A stretch of 10,355 nucleotides of DNA from Actinoplanes liguriensis (lineage in GTDB: Bacteria > Actinomycetota > Actinomycetes > Mycobacteriales > Micromonosporaceae): contig KL571252.1 in assembly GCA_000715855.1 (NCBI GenBank), forward strand, positions 6,954 to 17,308, given 5' to 3'. How positions within the stretch are numbered: position 1 is the stretch's first letter; each line of letters begins with the position of its first letter. The position numbers and the translations under genes are program-made. The notes beneath the pieces are model-generated. The model did no database searches, had not been told where the DNA came from, and was given only the letters and a program-made list of their open reading frames with translations. Shown in pieces: positions 1 to 7,000 of the stretch.

Positions 1-80
1 CACCGGAGGCGATCGAGCAGGCCGTCACGATCGTCAAGGACGCGCGCCGGGCCCTTTACCGGCTGCTGGCCGAGCAGTGA
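1..80 (+). CDS. C-terminal fragment of an unidentified protein
   Basis: Only the last 25 codons and the TGA stop (78-80) are present, in the frame whose codons begin at base 3. The peptide starts PEAIEQAVTIV and ends LYRLLAEQ, an amphipathic basic helix. Twenty-four of the 25 codons end in G or C, which is the coding signature of this genome and is stronger than that of the antisense frame (20 of 25). I do not recognise the family; such a helical tail is common in small regulators. It lies tail to tail with the SnoaL-like gene, whose open frame covers the same bases in the same codon register, so one of the two may be a spurious extension. Confidence 0.5.
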   Translation, partial: PEAIEQAVTIVKDARRALYRLLAEQ

Positions 81-482
81 GCTGATCTGTTGCATCAGGC
101 CGAGCATGTCGGGTGAGACCCATTCCTCGGCGATCCGGTCGTCCTCGAAGCGGTAGATCTCGACGCTGGTGAAGCTGACCGGCCGGTGCGTCGCCGGGAT
201 GCCCTGGAACTCGCCGTCATGAGTGCCGCTGAAGCGCAGCCGCACCGCGACCCGGTCACCGGCGCCGAAGATGTCGGCGATCTCGATGCGCAGGTCGGGA
301 AACCCCTGCCACATCGCCTGCACTCCCAGGGTCCAGATCTCGCGGCCGCGCACCGGCTCGGGCAGCCCGGGCAGGTTGGCGATGAAATCCTCGGTGAGCA
401 GCTCGGCACTTGCCTGCAGATCGCCGCTCTGCACCAGCTCGAAGCCGCGGCGAAGCAGCTCGACGTTCTTCTCGGGGGTCAT
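1..482 (-). CDS. SnoaL-like (NTF2-fold) polyketide cyclase/ester cyclase family protein, 3' end outside window
   Basis: The frame opens with MTPEKNVELLRRGFE and runs to the left edge without a stop (160 codons visible). It carries the SnoaL-like pattern: an N-terminal helix, the segment FIANLPGLPEPVRGREIW (about residues 33-50), FPDLRIEIADIFGAGDRVAVR (61-81), a GTHDGEFQGIPATHRPVSF stretch (87-104) and EIYRFEDDRIAEEWVSPDMLGLMQQ (108-132). Such proteins are usually 130-145 residues, so the fold is complete by about base 85 and the remaining codons look like read-through into the neighbouring + strand gene. The ATG at 482 is supported by a purine-rich Shine-Dalgarno (GGAGAGGGG) 8 bases upstream. 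Family members are cytosolic; some cyclise polyketides, but most in this ester-cyclase subgroup have no known substrate. It is divergent from the MarR gene, which probably controls it. Confidence 0.85.
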   Translation of the reverse strand, partial: MTPEKNVELLRRGFELVQSGDLQASAELLTEDFIANLPGLPEPVRGREIWTLGVQAMWQGFPDLRIEIADIFGAGDRVAVRLRFSGTHDGEFQGIPATHRPVSFTSVEIYRFEDDRIAEEWVSPDMLGLMQQISSLLGQQPVKGPARVLDDRDGLLDRLR

Positions 483-506
483 GGATGGTTCCCCTCTCCG
501 GTCGGC

Positions 507-512
507 TAATCT
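507..512 (+). promoter_or_regulatory. -10-like element of marR (leaderless arrangement)
   Basis: TAATCT fits the actinobacterial -10 pattern TAnnnT and lies exactly 6 bases before the marR ATG at 519, where transcription would start at or next to the start codon. There is no Shine-Dalgarno before this ATG, which agrees with a leaderless mRNA. No convincing -35 was found. Confidence 0.45.
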
Positions 513-518
513 GTAGAC

Positions 519-983
519 ATGGTACATGATGAACCAGGTTCACCATCACCGCGAGACGCGTTGAACAGTCTTTTCGCCGCGTCCATCGTGGTCGGCGCGG
601 ACATGACACGCGGGCTCGAGGAGCGCGGGCTCACCCGGACCCGGGCGACCGCCCTGATGGCGATGGCCGGCCGCGACCCGCTCACCCAGCGGGAAGTGGC
701 CGACCTCCTGGGAGTCACGCCGCGCAACGTCACCAAGCTGGTCGACGCGCTCGAACACGACGGCTTCGTCACCCGCACCGCCCACGCCACCGACCGCCGC
801 GCGGTCCTGGTGGTCCTGACCCGCAAGGGCAAGGAGGCCGCGGCCCGGATGGACAGCGAGGCGGATGCTTTCGCCCGTGACCTGTTCGGCGACCTCCCGG
901 CGGACGATCTGGCGACGCTGGTCCGCATCCTCACCTCCGTCACCGCCCGGATCGGCCCGGGTGAGGCCGGCGCGAGCCGCTAG
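519..983 (+). CDS. MarR-family winged helix-turn-helix transcriptional regulator
   Basis: A 154-residue protein of normal MarR length. The DNA-binding core is clear: LTQREVADLLGVTPRNVTKLV (about residues 55-75, helix-turn-helix) followed by the recognition-helix end and wing DALEHDGFVTRTAHATDRR (76-94) and the strand AVLVVLTRKGKE (95-106). The N-terminal helix (15-50) and C-terminal helices (107-145) would form the dimer interface. The ATG at 519 lacks a Shine-Dalgarno but has a -10-like box 6 bases upstream; an in-frame TTG at 561 is the alternative start. It is divergent from the SnoaL-like gene with 36 bases between starts, and a 21 bp palindrome at 526-546 suggests self-regulation and control of the neighbour. 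The effector is unknown. Its TAG stop overlaps the P450 stop in a shared CTAG. Confidence 0.9.
   Translation: MVHDEPGSPSPRDALNSLFAASIVVGADMTRGLEERGLTRTRATALMAMAGRDPLTQREVADLLGVTPRNVTKLVDALEHDGFVTRTAHATDRRAVLVVLTRKGKEAAARMDSEADAFARDLFGDLPADDLATLVRILTSVTARIGPGEAGASR
526..546. promoter_or_regulatory. Putative MarR operator, 21 bp inverted repeat
   Basis: The arms ATGATGAACC and GGTTCACCAT flank a central A and match at 9 of 10 positions as an inverted repeat; the inner 11 bases GAACCAGGTTC are perfect. Size and symmetry suit a MarR dimer. It covers codons 3-10 of marR and lies downstream of the predicted marR transcription start and upstream of the SnoaL-like gene on the other strand, so one bound dimer could block both. 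The functional assignment is inference; the symmetry is directly visible. Confidence 0.55.
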
Positions 984-2170
984 TCGAGGGCGAGGTGGAC
1001 CGGGAGGGACTTCCAGGCGCGCAGGGTGTTGTTGTGGTGCGGCACCGGGCGGCCGGCGAGCTCGATCCGGCGGACCCGGGCCGCGAGAGCGGTCAGCAGA
1101 GCCTCCGCCTCCAGCCGCGCCACGTGCTGGCCCACGCACTGGTGCAGTCCCATCCCGAAGCCCACGTGACCGGACGGATCCCGCCCGAGGTCGAAACGCG
1201 CCGGGTCACGCCACCGGCGGGGATCGCGGTTCGCCGCGGCCAGGAACATCAGGATCTTGGCGCCGGACGGGACTGTCACGTCGCCGATGAGCACGTCACG
1301 GTCTGCGGTACGGAAGAACGTCTGCACCGGCGACTGCCAGCGCACCGCCTCGTCGAACGCCACCCGCGCCAGCTCCGGCGAGTGGCGCAGCCGTTCCCAC
1401 TGGGCGGGGTGGGTGGCGAAGGCGTACAGCACGGCGGCCAGCCCGTGCACGGTGGTGTCGACCCCGGCGGACAGCAGCGACCGGACGACCAGCGGCGCCT
1501 GTTCCACGGTGAGGTCACCCCGGTCCGCCGCGGCCCAGATCGCCGCCCCGAAACCGTCCGGCGCGAGGACCTCGCGGCGGCACTGCGCGTTCACCCAGGC
1601 GGTCAGCTCGCCCGCCCGTTCCTGGCCGTTGCGGACGAGATCGTTGGCGGGTCCGAACGCGTTGAACAGATGATCGCCGTACGGCAGAAGATTCTCCCTG
1701 CCCTCACGCGGGATGCCGACCGCGTCCGGGAAGACCCGCAGCGGGAACGCCTCGGCGAGCGCGGTGACCGCGTCCAGTTCGACCTCTCCGCCCGTACCGG
1801 CGAGAAGGTGATCCACCAGGTCGGCCGCGGCCGCGTGCCACTCCTGGCGCAGCCGGCGCAGCGCCCGCGGCCCGACGACCGCGGACAGCACCGCACGCGG
1901 CGCGTCGCGTCCGGGCGGGTCGGTCTCCAGCAGAAGGCTCGGCGGTCGCCACGGCTTCTCGTACCGGAAGTTGCTCAGCCCGACCCCGGCCGCGGACGGA
2001 AACGACTGCCAGTCGACCAGGGCGGCGTGCACCTGCGCGTAGCGGGCCATCGCGTACACGTCGTAGCGGCTCAGGTGAACCACGGGACCGGCTTCGCGCA
2101 GCGTCTCGTGCATCGGCCACGGATCGTCGAGGGTCTCGTGGCTGAACGGGTCGGCGTCGAGCGCCTTCAC
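980..2170 (-). CDS. Cytochrome P450 monooxygenase, CYP199-like
   Basis: A 396-residue soluble bacterial P450 of standard length. Visible motifs are the I-helix oxygen-activation segment AGVDTT (235-240), the K-helix ExxR as EAVR (274-277), DPARFD in the meander (322-327) and the heme loop GFGMGLHQCVG (337-347) with the heme-ligating cysteine at 345. The segments REAGPVVHLSRYDVYAMARY (25-44) and EKPWRPPSLLLETDPP (71-86) resemble, from memory, CYP199-type enzymes that O-demethylate para-substituted benzoates, so an aromatic acid is a plausible substrate; this is inference. An oddity is DPPGRDAPR (84-92): the usual C-helix pattern is DPPxHxxxR and the heme-propionate histidine position is arginine here. 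The start is GTG, and its bases form GTGA with the reductase stop, implying translational coupling. The reductase is the natural electron donor. The stop shares CTAG with marR, tail to tail. Confidence 0.93.
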   Translation of the reverse strand: MKALDADPFSHETLDDPWPMHETLREAGPVVHLSRYDVYAMARYAQVHAALVDWQSFPSAAGVGLSNFRYEKPWRPPSLLLETDPPGRDAPRAVLSAVVGPRALRRLRQEWHAAAADLVDHLLAGTGGEVELDAVTALAEAFPLRVFPDAVGIPREGRENLLPYGDHLFNAFGPANDLVRNGQERAGELTAWVNAQCRREVLAPDGFGAAIWAAADRGDLTVEQAPLVVRSLLSAGVDTTVHGLAAVLYAFATHPAQWERLRHSPELARVAFDEAVRWQSPVQTFFRTADRDVLIGDVTVPSGAKILMFLAAANRDPRRWRDPARFDLGRDPSGHVGFGMGLHQCVGQHVARLEAEALLTALAARVRRIELAGRPVPHHNNTLRAWKSLPVHLALD

Positions 2171-3084
2171 AGGTCCACCACCAGGCGCGGCGAGCGGGAC
2201 CGGGACACGCAGATGAACATGCGGTCGCCGGTCGCCCGTTCATCGTCGTCGAGCAGCGCGTCCCGATGGTCGGGCACGCCGTCCAGGACCGTGGTCTCGC
2301 AGGTGCCGCAGAGACCCTGCGCGCACGACGACAGCACCCCGATCCCGGCGCCGGTGACCGCCTGCAGGATCGACTGGCCCGGCCGTACCGTCAATGTCGT
2401 CTTCGATCGTCGCAGTTCGAGGTCGAACGGCAGGTCGCGGGCCGCTCCCGGAAGCGGCTCGGCGGTGAACCGCTCGGTCCGCAACCGGCCGGTGCAGAGC
2501 TCCTGGACCGCCCGCAGCAGGGGCGCCGGCCCGCAGCAGTACACCGTTGTCGCGGCGCCCGCGCGCCCCAGCCAGGCCTGCAGGTCGAGCAGTCCGCTGG
2601 TCTGGACCGTGACCCGGTCGCCGTAACGGCCCAGCTCGTCCAGGAAGGCCATCGACGAGGGACCGCGCCCGCCGTAGAGCAGCTCCCAGTCCGCCCCGAG
2701 GATCTCCGCGTCGCGCAGCATGGGCAGGATCGGCGTGATGCCGATGCCCCCGGCGATGAACAGGTATCGCGGCGAGGGCGTCAGCCGGAAGTTGTTCCGC
2801 GGACCGCCCAGTCCGACCGGGTCGCCGACCGCGAGCCGGTCGTGGATGTGGGCCGAGCCGCCGCGGCCGTCCGGCTCGCGCAGCACGCCGATGCGGTAGC
2901 TGTGGGCGTCCCAGCGGTCGCCGCAGAGCGAGTACTGCCGGGTCAGCCCACCGGGCAGGACGACATCGATGTGCGCGCCCGACTCCCAGTCCGGCAGCCG
3001 CCGCCGATGCCGGTCCTGCAGGGTCAGGGTGACGATTCCGTCGGCGGCCGGTTCTTTCGCGGTGACCCGCAGGTCGAGGTCCAT
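2167..3084 (-). CDS. FMN/NAD(P)H/2Fe-2S oxidoreductase, phthalate dioxygenase reductase (VanB) type
   Basis: A 305-residue electron-transfer protein with three modules in the phthalate-dioxygenase-reductase order. Flavin domain: residues 1-105 with the isoalloxazine-binding RQYSL (49-53). NAD(P)H domain: about 106-215 with AGGIGITPIL (111-120) and the CGP motif (184-186). C-terminal plant-type 2Fe-2S ferredoxin: about 225-305 with cluster cysteines 254, 259, 262 (CxxxxCxxC) and 292. It passes electrons from NAD(P)H through the flavin and the iron-sulfur centre, here almost certainly to the P450 encoded by the overlapping downstream gene. Proteins of this type normally serve Rieske oxygenases such as vanillate demethylase; pairing with a P450 is less usual but known in aromatic demethylation loci. 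The ATG is preceded at 6 bases by a good Shine-Dalgarno (GAGGAG). It follows iclR by 70 bases. Confidence 0.93.
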   Translation of the reverse strand: MDLDLRVTAKEPAADGIVTLTLQDRHRRRLPDWESGAHIDVVLPGGLTRQYSLCGDRWDAHSYRIGVLREPDGRGGSAHIHDRLAVGDPVGLGGPRNNFRLTPSPRYLFIAGGIGITPILPMLRDAEILGADWELLYGGRGPSSMAFLDELGRYGDRVTVQTSGLLDLQAWLGRAGAATTVYCCGPAPLLRAVQELCTGRLRTERFTAEPLPGAARDLPFDLELRRSKTTLTVRPGQSILQAVTGAGIGVLSSCAQGLCGTCETTVLDGVPDHRDALLDDDERATGDRMFICVSRSRSPRLVVDL

Positions 3085-3120
3085 CGGTTCTCCTCACGCC
3101 GTGCTCGCAGTGAGAATCCG

Positions 3121-3160
3121 CTCAGCGTCCGGGCGGGGGACAGCCGCCTCTCACTCAGCG
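3121..3160. repeat. Direct repeat CTCAGCG, 33 bp apart, between iclR and the reductase
   Basis: CTCAGCG occurs at 3121-3127 and 3154-3160, about three helical turns apart, in the 70 bp gap before the reductase and the very end of iclR. Related CTC...GAG half-palindromes lie at about 3103-3113 and 3150-3162. They are candidates for an IclR-type binding site that would control the reductase-P450 pair; no clear -10 box was found in the gap. Confidence 0.3.
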
Positions 3161-3166
3161 AGAGGC
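3146..3166. terminator. 7 bp hairpin followed by T4 (+ strand sense)
   Basis: GCCTCTC pairs perfectly with GAGAGGC across a 7-base loop and TTTT follows on the + strand. Read in this sense it would act against + strand (antisense) transcripts; in the sense of iclR it lacks a U tract and contains the iclR stop codon. It could be a weak bidirectional terminator, an attenuator between iclR and the reductase, or simply an operator palindrome. Confidence 0.35.
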
Positions 3167-3934
3167 TTTTCCGTGACCGCCGTCACTCAATGCCCGGGTG
3201 ACCCCGCGAGCGGCCGCCCGCACCGCCGGGATCTGGGACCGCGCCTCGTCGTCGTTCGGGATCACCACGCCCAGCGACGCGACCACCCGGCCACCGGCGT
3301 CCCGGATCGGCGCGGCGATGCCGGTGGCGTGCGCGTCGATGAAGCCCGGACAGCTCACGAACCCGGCCCGCCGGATCTCGGCCAGCATCGACCGGAGCGC
3401 CGCGGGGGAGCCCGGGGTGTGGCCGGTGTAGCGCTTGAGCGGCCCGGCCAGGATCCTCTCCTGCAGCTCCGCCGGCGCGTGGGCCAGCAGGACCAGGCCG
3501 CTCGACGAGGCGTGCAGCGGCAACCGGCCGGCGATCGTGGTGATGTTCACGACCGCGCCGGGCGCCGAGAGCCGCTCGACGAACAGGGCCTCGCCGTCAT
3601 CGAGCACGGCGAGCTGGGCGTGATGCCCGCTCACCGCGTGCAGATCCTCCAGGTACGGCATCGCCGCCTCGCGCAGCCCGAGCGTCGGCGGAGTACGTGA
3701 CGCCAGCTCCCACAACCGCAGGCCGATGCGGACCCGCCGGTCCGCGTCCCGGGCCAGCAGCCCCAGCCGGACCATCTCCTCGACCAGCCGCGAAGCCGTG
3801 GCCAGGTGCAGCTCGGTGCGCCGGGCCACCTCGGACACCCGGAGCACGGGGGTGTCCGGCCCGAACTGCTGCAGGATGCGCACGACGCGGGACAGGACGC
3901 CCTCGCCGCCGCCACTCTCGGCCGATGCTGCCAT
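3155..3934 (-). CDS. IclR-family transcriptional regulator
   Basis: A 259-residue protein with the full IclR layout. N-terminal winged helix (about 11-75): GVLSRVVRILQQFG, then the helix-turn-helix LRVSEVARRTELHLATASRLVEEMVRLGLL, then the wing to RIGLRLWEL. Effector-binding domain (about 90-250) with HHAQLAVLDDGEALFVERL, the LPLHASSSGLVLLA segment (138-151) typical of IclR proteins, GFVSCPGFIDAHATGIAAPI (191-210) and VVASLGVVIP (217-226). IclR proteins often govern aromatic degradation genes next to them, and this gene lies directly upstream of, and on the same strand as, the reductase-P450 pair, so it is the likely pathway-specific regulator; the ligand is unknown. The ATG at 3934 is used here; the adjacent TTG at 3937 is exactly 6 bases from a -10-like TACGAT and could also serve. 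It is divergent from the NACHT gene. Confidence 0.9.
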   Translation of the reverse strand: MAASAESGGGEGVLSRVVRILQQFGPDTPVLRVSEVARRTELHLATASRLVEEMVRLGLLARDADRRVRIGLRLWELASRTPPTLGLREAAMPYLEDLHAVSGHHAQLAVLDDGEALFVERLSAPGAVVNITTIAGRLPLHASSSGLVLLAHAPAELQERILAGPLKRYTGHTPGSPAALRSMLAEIRRAGFVSCPGFIDAHATGIAAPIRDAGGRVVASLGVVIPNDDEARSQIPAVRAAARGVTRALSDGGHGKASR

Positions 3935-3943
3935 CAAGCCACG

Positions 3944-3949
3944 ATCGTA
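3944..3949 (-). promoter_or_regulatory. -10-like element of iclR (leaderless or nearly so)
   Basis: TACGAT (read on the - strand) fits TAnnnT and lies 6 bases before the TTG-ATG pair at the start of iclR. No Shine-Dalgarno sits at a useful distance before the ATG, consistent with a transcript that begins at the start codons. Confidence 0.4.
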
Positions 3950-4054
3950 ATCGCTCCCGACACGCCGGAACGGGTGACGAGCGGCGCGCCGGACCCCGGC
4001 CGGGTGGAAACTTGATCTTGCTTGCACATCCACTCTGACCTGCTCGGATGGCCC

Positions 4055-7000
4055 ATGTCCCGCCTGCCGCTCCGGCGTCGTTCCCGCGCCCGCGCCGCCA
4101 TGTACATCCTGCTCGTCGCCGGCCTCGTGGCGAGCCTGGCGACCATCCTCTACATGGTCATAGCCGGGCCGTCGGTCAACGCCGGCGGCCTGATGCTCGG
4201 GCTCGTCAGCCTGATGTCCGCGATCATCATGTTCCTCTGGCCGGAGAAAACCCAGGAACCGGCCTGCGACCTGGCCGACGACCTCGCCGAGACGCTGCGC
4301 GAACAGTGGCTCGACGAGGCACAGGCCCGGCGGCTGCGGGATCCCGGCGTCATCCCGCTGTCCTGGGCCGCGACCGATCGCGATGACATCGCCGACGATC
4401 CGGCGATTTCCACCCGATTGCGCGTACGTCGTAAGCGGCTCAGCGGCCGGCTCGACGGCAACTTCGACGAGGTCGTCCAACGGCTCGCCGACGACTACAC
4501 GCACCTGGAACGCGGCCGCCTGGTGCTGCTCGGCGAGCCCGGCGCGGGCAAGAGCGTGCTGGCCATGCTGATGACCCTGGGCCTGCTGAACGCCCGCAAA
4601 CCGGGCGGCATGACGCCGGTCCTGCTGTCGGCGTCCTCCTGGGATCCGCTGTCGGTGTCGCTCGACGCCTGGATCGTGCGCAGCCTCGCCGCACTGTACT
4701 ACAACGACCAGCCCGAGACGCCCCGGCGGTTGCTGCTCAGCGGCCTGCTCCTGCCCGTGCTGGACGGCCTCGACGAGATGCCCGAGTCGGCCCGGCGCGG
4801 CGCGGTCCACGAGATCAACCGGGCGGTCGGCAACGACCGGCCGGTCATCGTGACATGCCGCTCCGCCGAGTACACCGACGTCATCCGGGGCGGCGCGCCC
4901 GTCCTGCACGGCGCCCCGGTCGTCGAGATGCTGCCGCTGCCGGCCGGCGACGTGATCGCCTACCTGTCCTCGATCACCTGGCCACCCGGCACCGCATGGG
5001 AATCGGTGTACGCCGAACTGCACGCGGCGGCGCACGACGGCGACCCCGATCGCCCGGTGGCTCAGGCGCTGTCCACGCCCCTGATGGTGTCCTTGGCCCG
5101 CTTCACGTACGAACGCTGCGGCGGCCACCCCTCCGACCTGCTCGACCGCACCCGCTTCGAGTCCCGCCACCTGGTCGAGGACTACATCATCGACCAGGTC
5201 ATCGACGGCGCGTACGCCCCGCGCTACCAGCCGATGGCCCAGCCCGTGGAGCCGTCGAAGTGGTCCGCCCCGCAGGCCAAGAAGTGGCTGCGCTTCCTCG
5301 CCAGCTACCTCCACCAGCACCAGGATCGAGACCTCGCCTGGTGGCTCCTCCCACGCCTCCTCCCACCCTGGATCGCCTTCGTCCTCGGCATCGTTGGTGG
5401 CGGCACGGTGGCGGTTCTGATCATCCTGGGGCTGAAGGTGTTGATCCCCGACGACGAGGACCTGTCCGAGACGGTCGCGTTCGGCTGTGTCATGGGCATC
5501 CTTTTCGCGCTGCTCACCGTGATGATCTGGTTCGCGGCGGGCGACCGGCATCCCGGGCGCCTGTCGCTGTCGAGCAAGGGGGCAGGCGGCCGCCTGCGCG
5601 GAGGTTTCCGCACCGGCATGGTGATCAGCGGCGTGGTTTGCGGTATTCCGCTCGTCGTCGTCACCGCGGTCCTCCGGTTCGGCGGGATGGGACTCACCGA
5701 ACTCGGCATATTCTGTCAGCTCCTGGCCGAGGCGGCGGCGGTGAGTCTCGTGGTGGGCCTCGCTCTGGCCGTGCACCGATGGCTGAACGCCCCCGCGGAG
5801 CGGTCCGCGCGTGCCGACCCCCTGCGATTCGTCCGGCAGGACCGTCGATCGTCGCTGATCGGAGCGGTGTGCGCCGGCCTCGCGGTGAACGTGCTGGTCT
5901 TCCCGATCCTCATCGGCGCCGGTTTTCTCGGCACGTCGCTCGGCCAGGCGATCGCCCACGACCCCGCCTGGACGACGGCCTGGTCACACCTGACCCGTGA
6001 CGCCACGTTCGCGATCGGCGTTGCCTGGAACTCGGTTGACGACAAGCTCTCGCTGGTTCTCGCGTTCTTCCTGCCCGGAGTCATCTTTGCGGGTCTGGTG
6101 CTGTTGCTCTCTGCCTGGCCCCGGTTCGTGGTGGCGCGGACGGTCCTCGCCATGCGCGGCCGGTTGCCGTGGCGCCTGATCGGATTCCTGGCCGACGCCC
6201 GGGAGAAGGGCCTGCTGCGTCAGGTGAGCGGGGTCTATCAGTTCCGTCACATCCGGTTCCAGGAGCGTCTTGCGACCCGGCCGACCGGACTGACCGAGAT
6301 CATGGACCTGTCTGTGTATAAGAGACAGCCCACCGACAAGGCCGTCGCCGTCCTGTCGAAGTTCGGGGTCGACTACCAGCTCATCGCCATGAACGAAGCC
6401 GCTGACGTGGTGGCGGTTTCCACCGCGGACGGGAGGGTCGAGATCTGGGATCGGGGACAGTCGGGTTTCGGTGAGTCGCCCAGGGCCACGTGGCCTCTCC
6501 CCGGGCCGCTGCGTGCCATGACCTTCAGTGCTGACGGCTCCACGCTGGCTTTGGCGATCGACAGGTCGGTGTACTTCATGACGCCGGATCTCTCGTTCAA
6601 GGACCGGCCCTTCCTGTTCTATCGGCCCATCTCCACCCTGGTGCTCGACAAACACGGCCGGAACCTGGTGGTTGTCGACGACGAGCACCGGATCATGGCC
6701 CGTGACCTGCGGAGCCGAACCCTTCGTGGCTGTGACCTGACGGTGGCCGGCGCCAAGCCGAAGAAGGCGAATCTCTGGTACGCCCATCCCCTGTGGATCG
6801 ACTGGGGAGGGCGGATCGAGGGGATCAATCACGACGAGACGCCGGAGATCGACAAATGGGTCGGCGATCCGATGGATCTCATCGTCGCCACGTGCGAGGA
6901 GATCTCCGTGTATGCCATCTCCAGTGGAAGCTACGAATCCTATTCGCCCCATCACTATGACGGGCTCAAAGGCGCGGCCGTGGCTGCCTTGCCTAATGCG

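Noticed and set aside
995..2626. A 543-codon + strand frame opposite the P450 and reductase
   Set aside because: No domain is visible, composition is Arg/Gly/Gln-rich, and both opposite-strand genes have clear catalytic motifs.
4022..4054. A TTG start for the NACHT protein 11 codons upstream
   Set aside because: No ribosome site precedes the TTG; the ATG at 4055 begins a typical basic segment before the first membrane helix and has GGA at a suitable distance.
3155..5959. A 934-codon open frame on the - strand running from iclR far into the NACHT region
   Set aside because: Only the last 259 codons are a recognisable IclR protein. The rest is antisense to the NACHT domain, low in complexity and rich in His, Gln, Arg and Gly, as expected for an antisense shadow in GC-rich DNA.
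6308..6328. A natural Tn5 or IS50 end
   Set aside because: The fourth base of the end (T in CTGTCTC) matches the engineered mosaic end, the natural outside end has A; no transposase, second end or 9 bp duplication is present.
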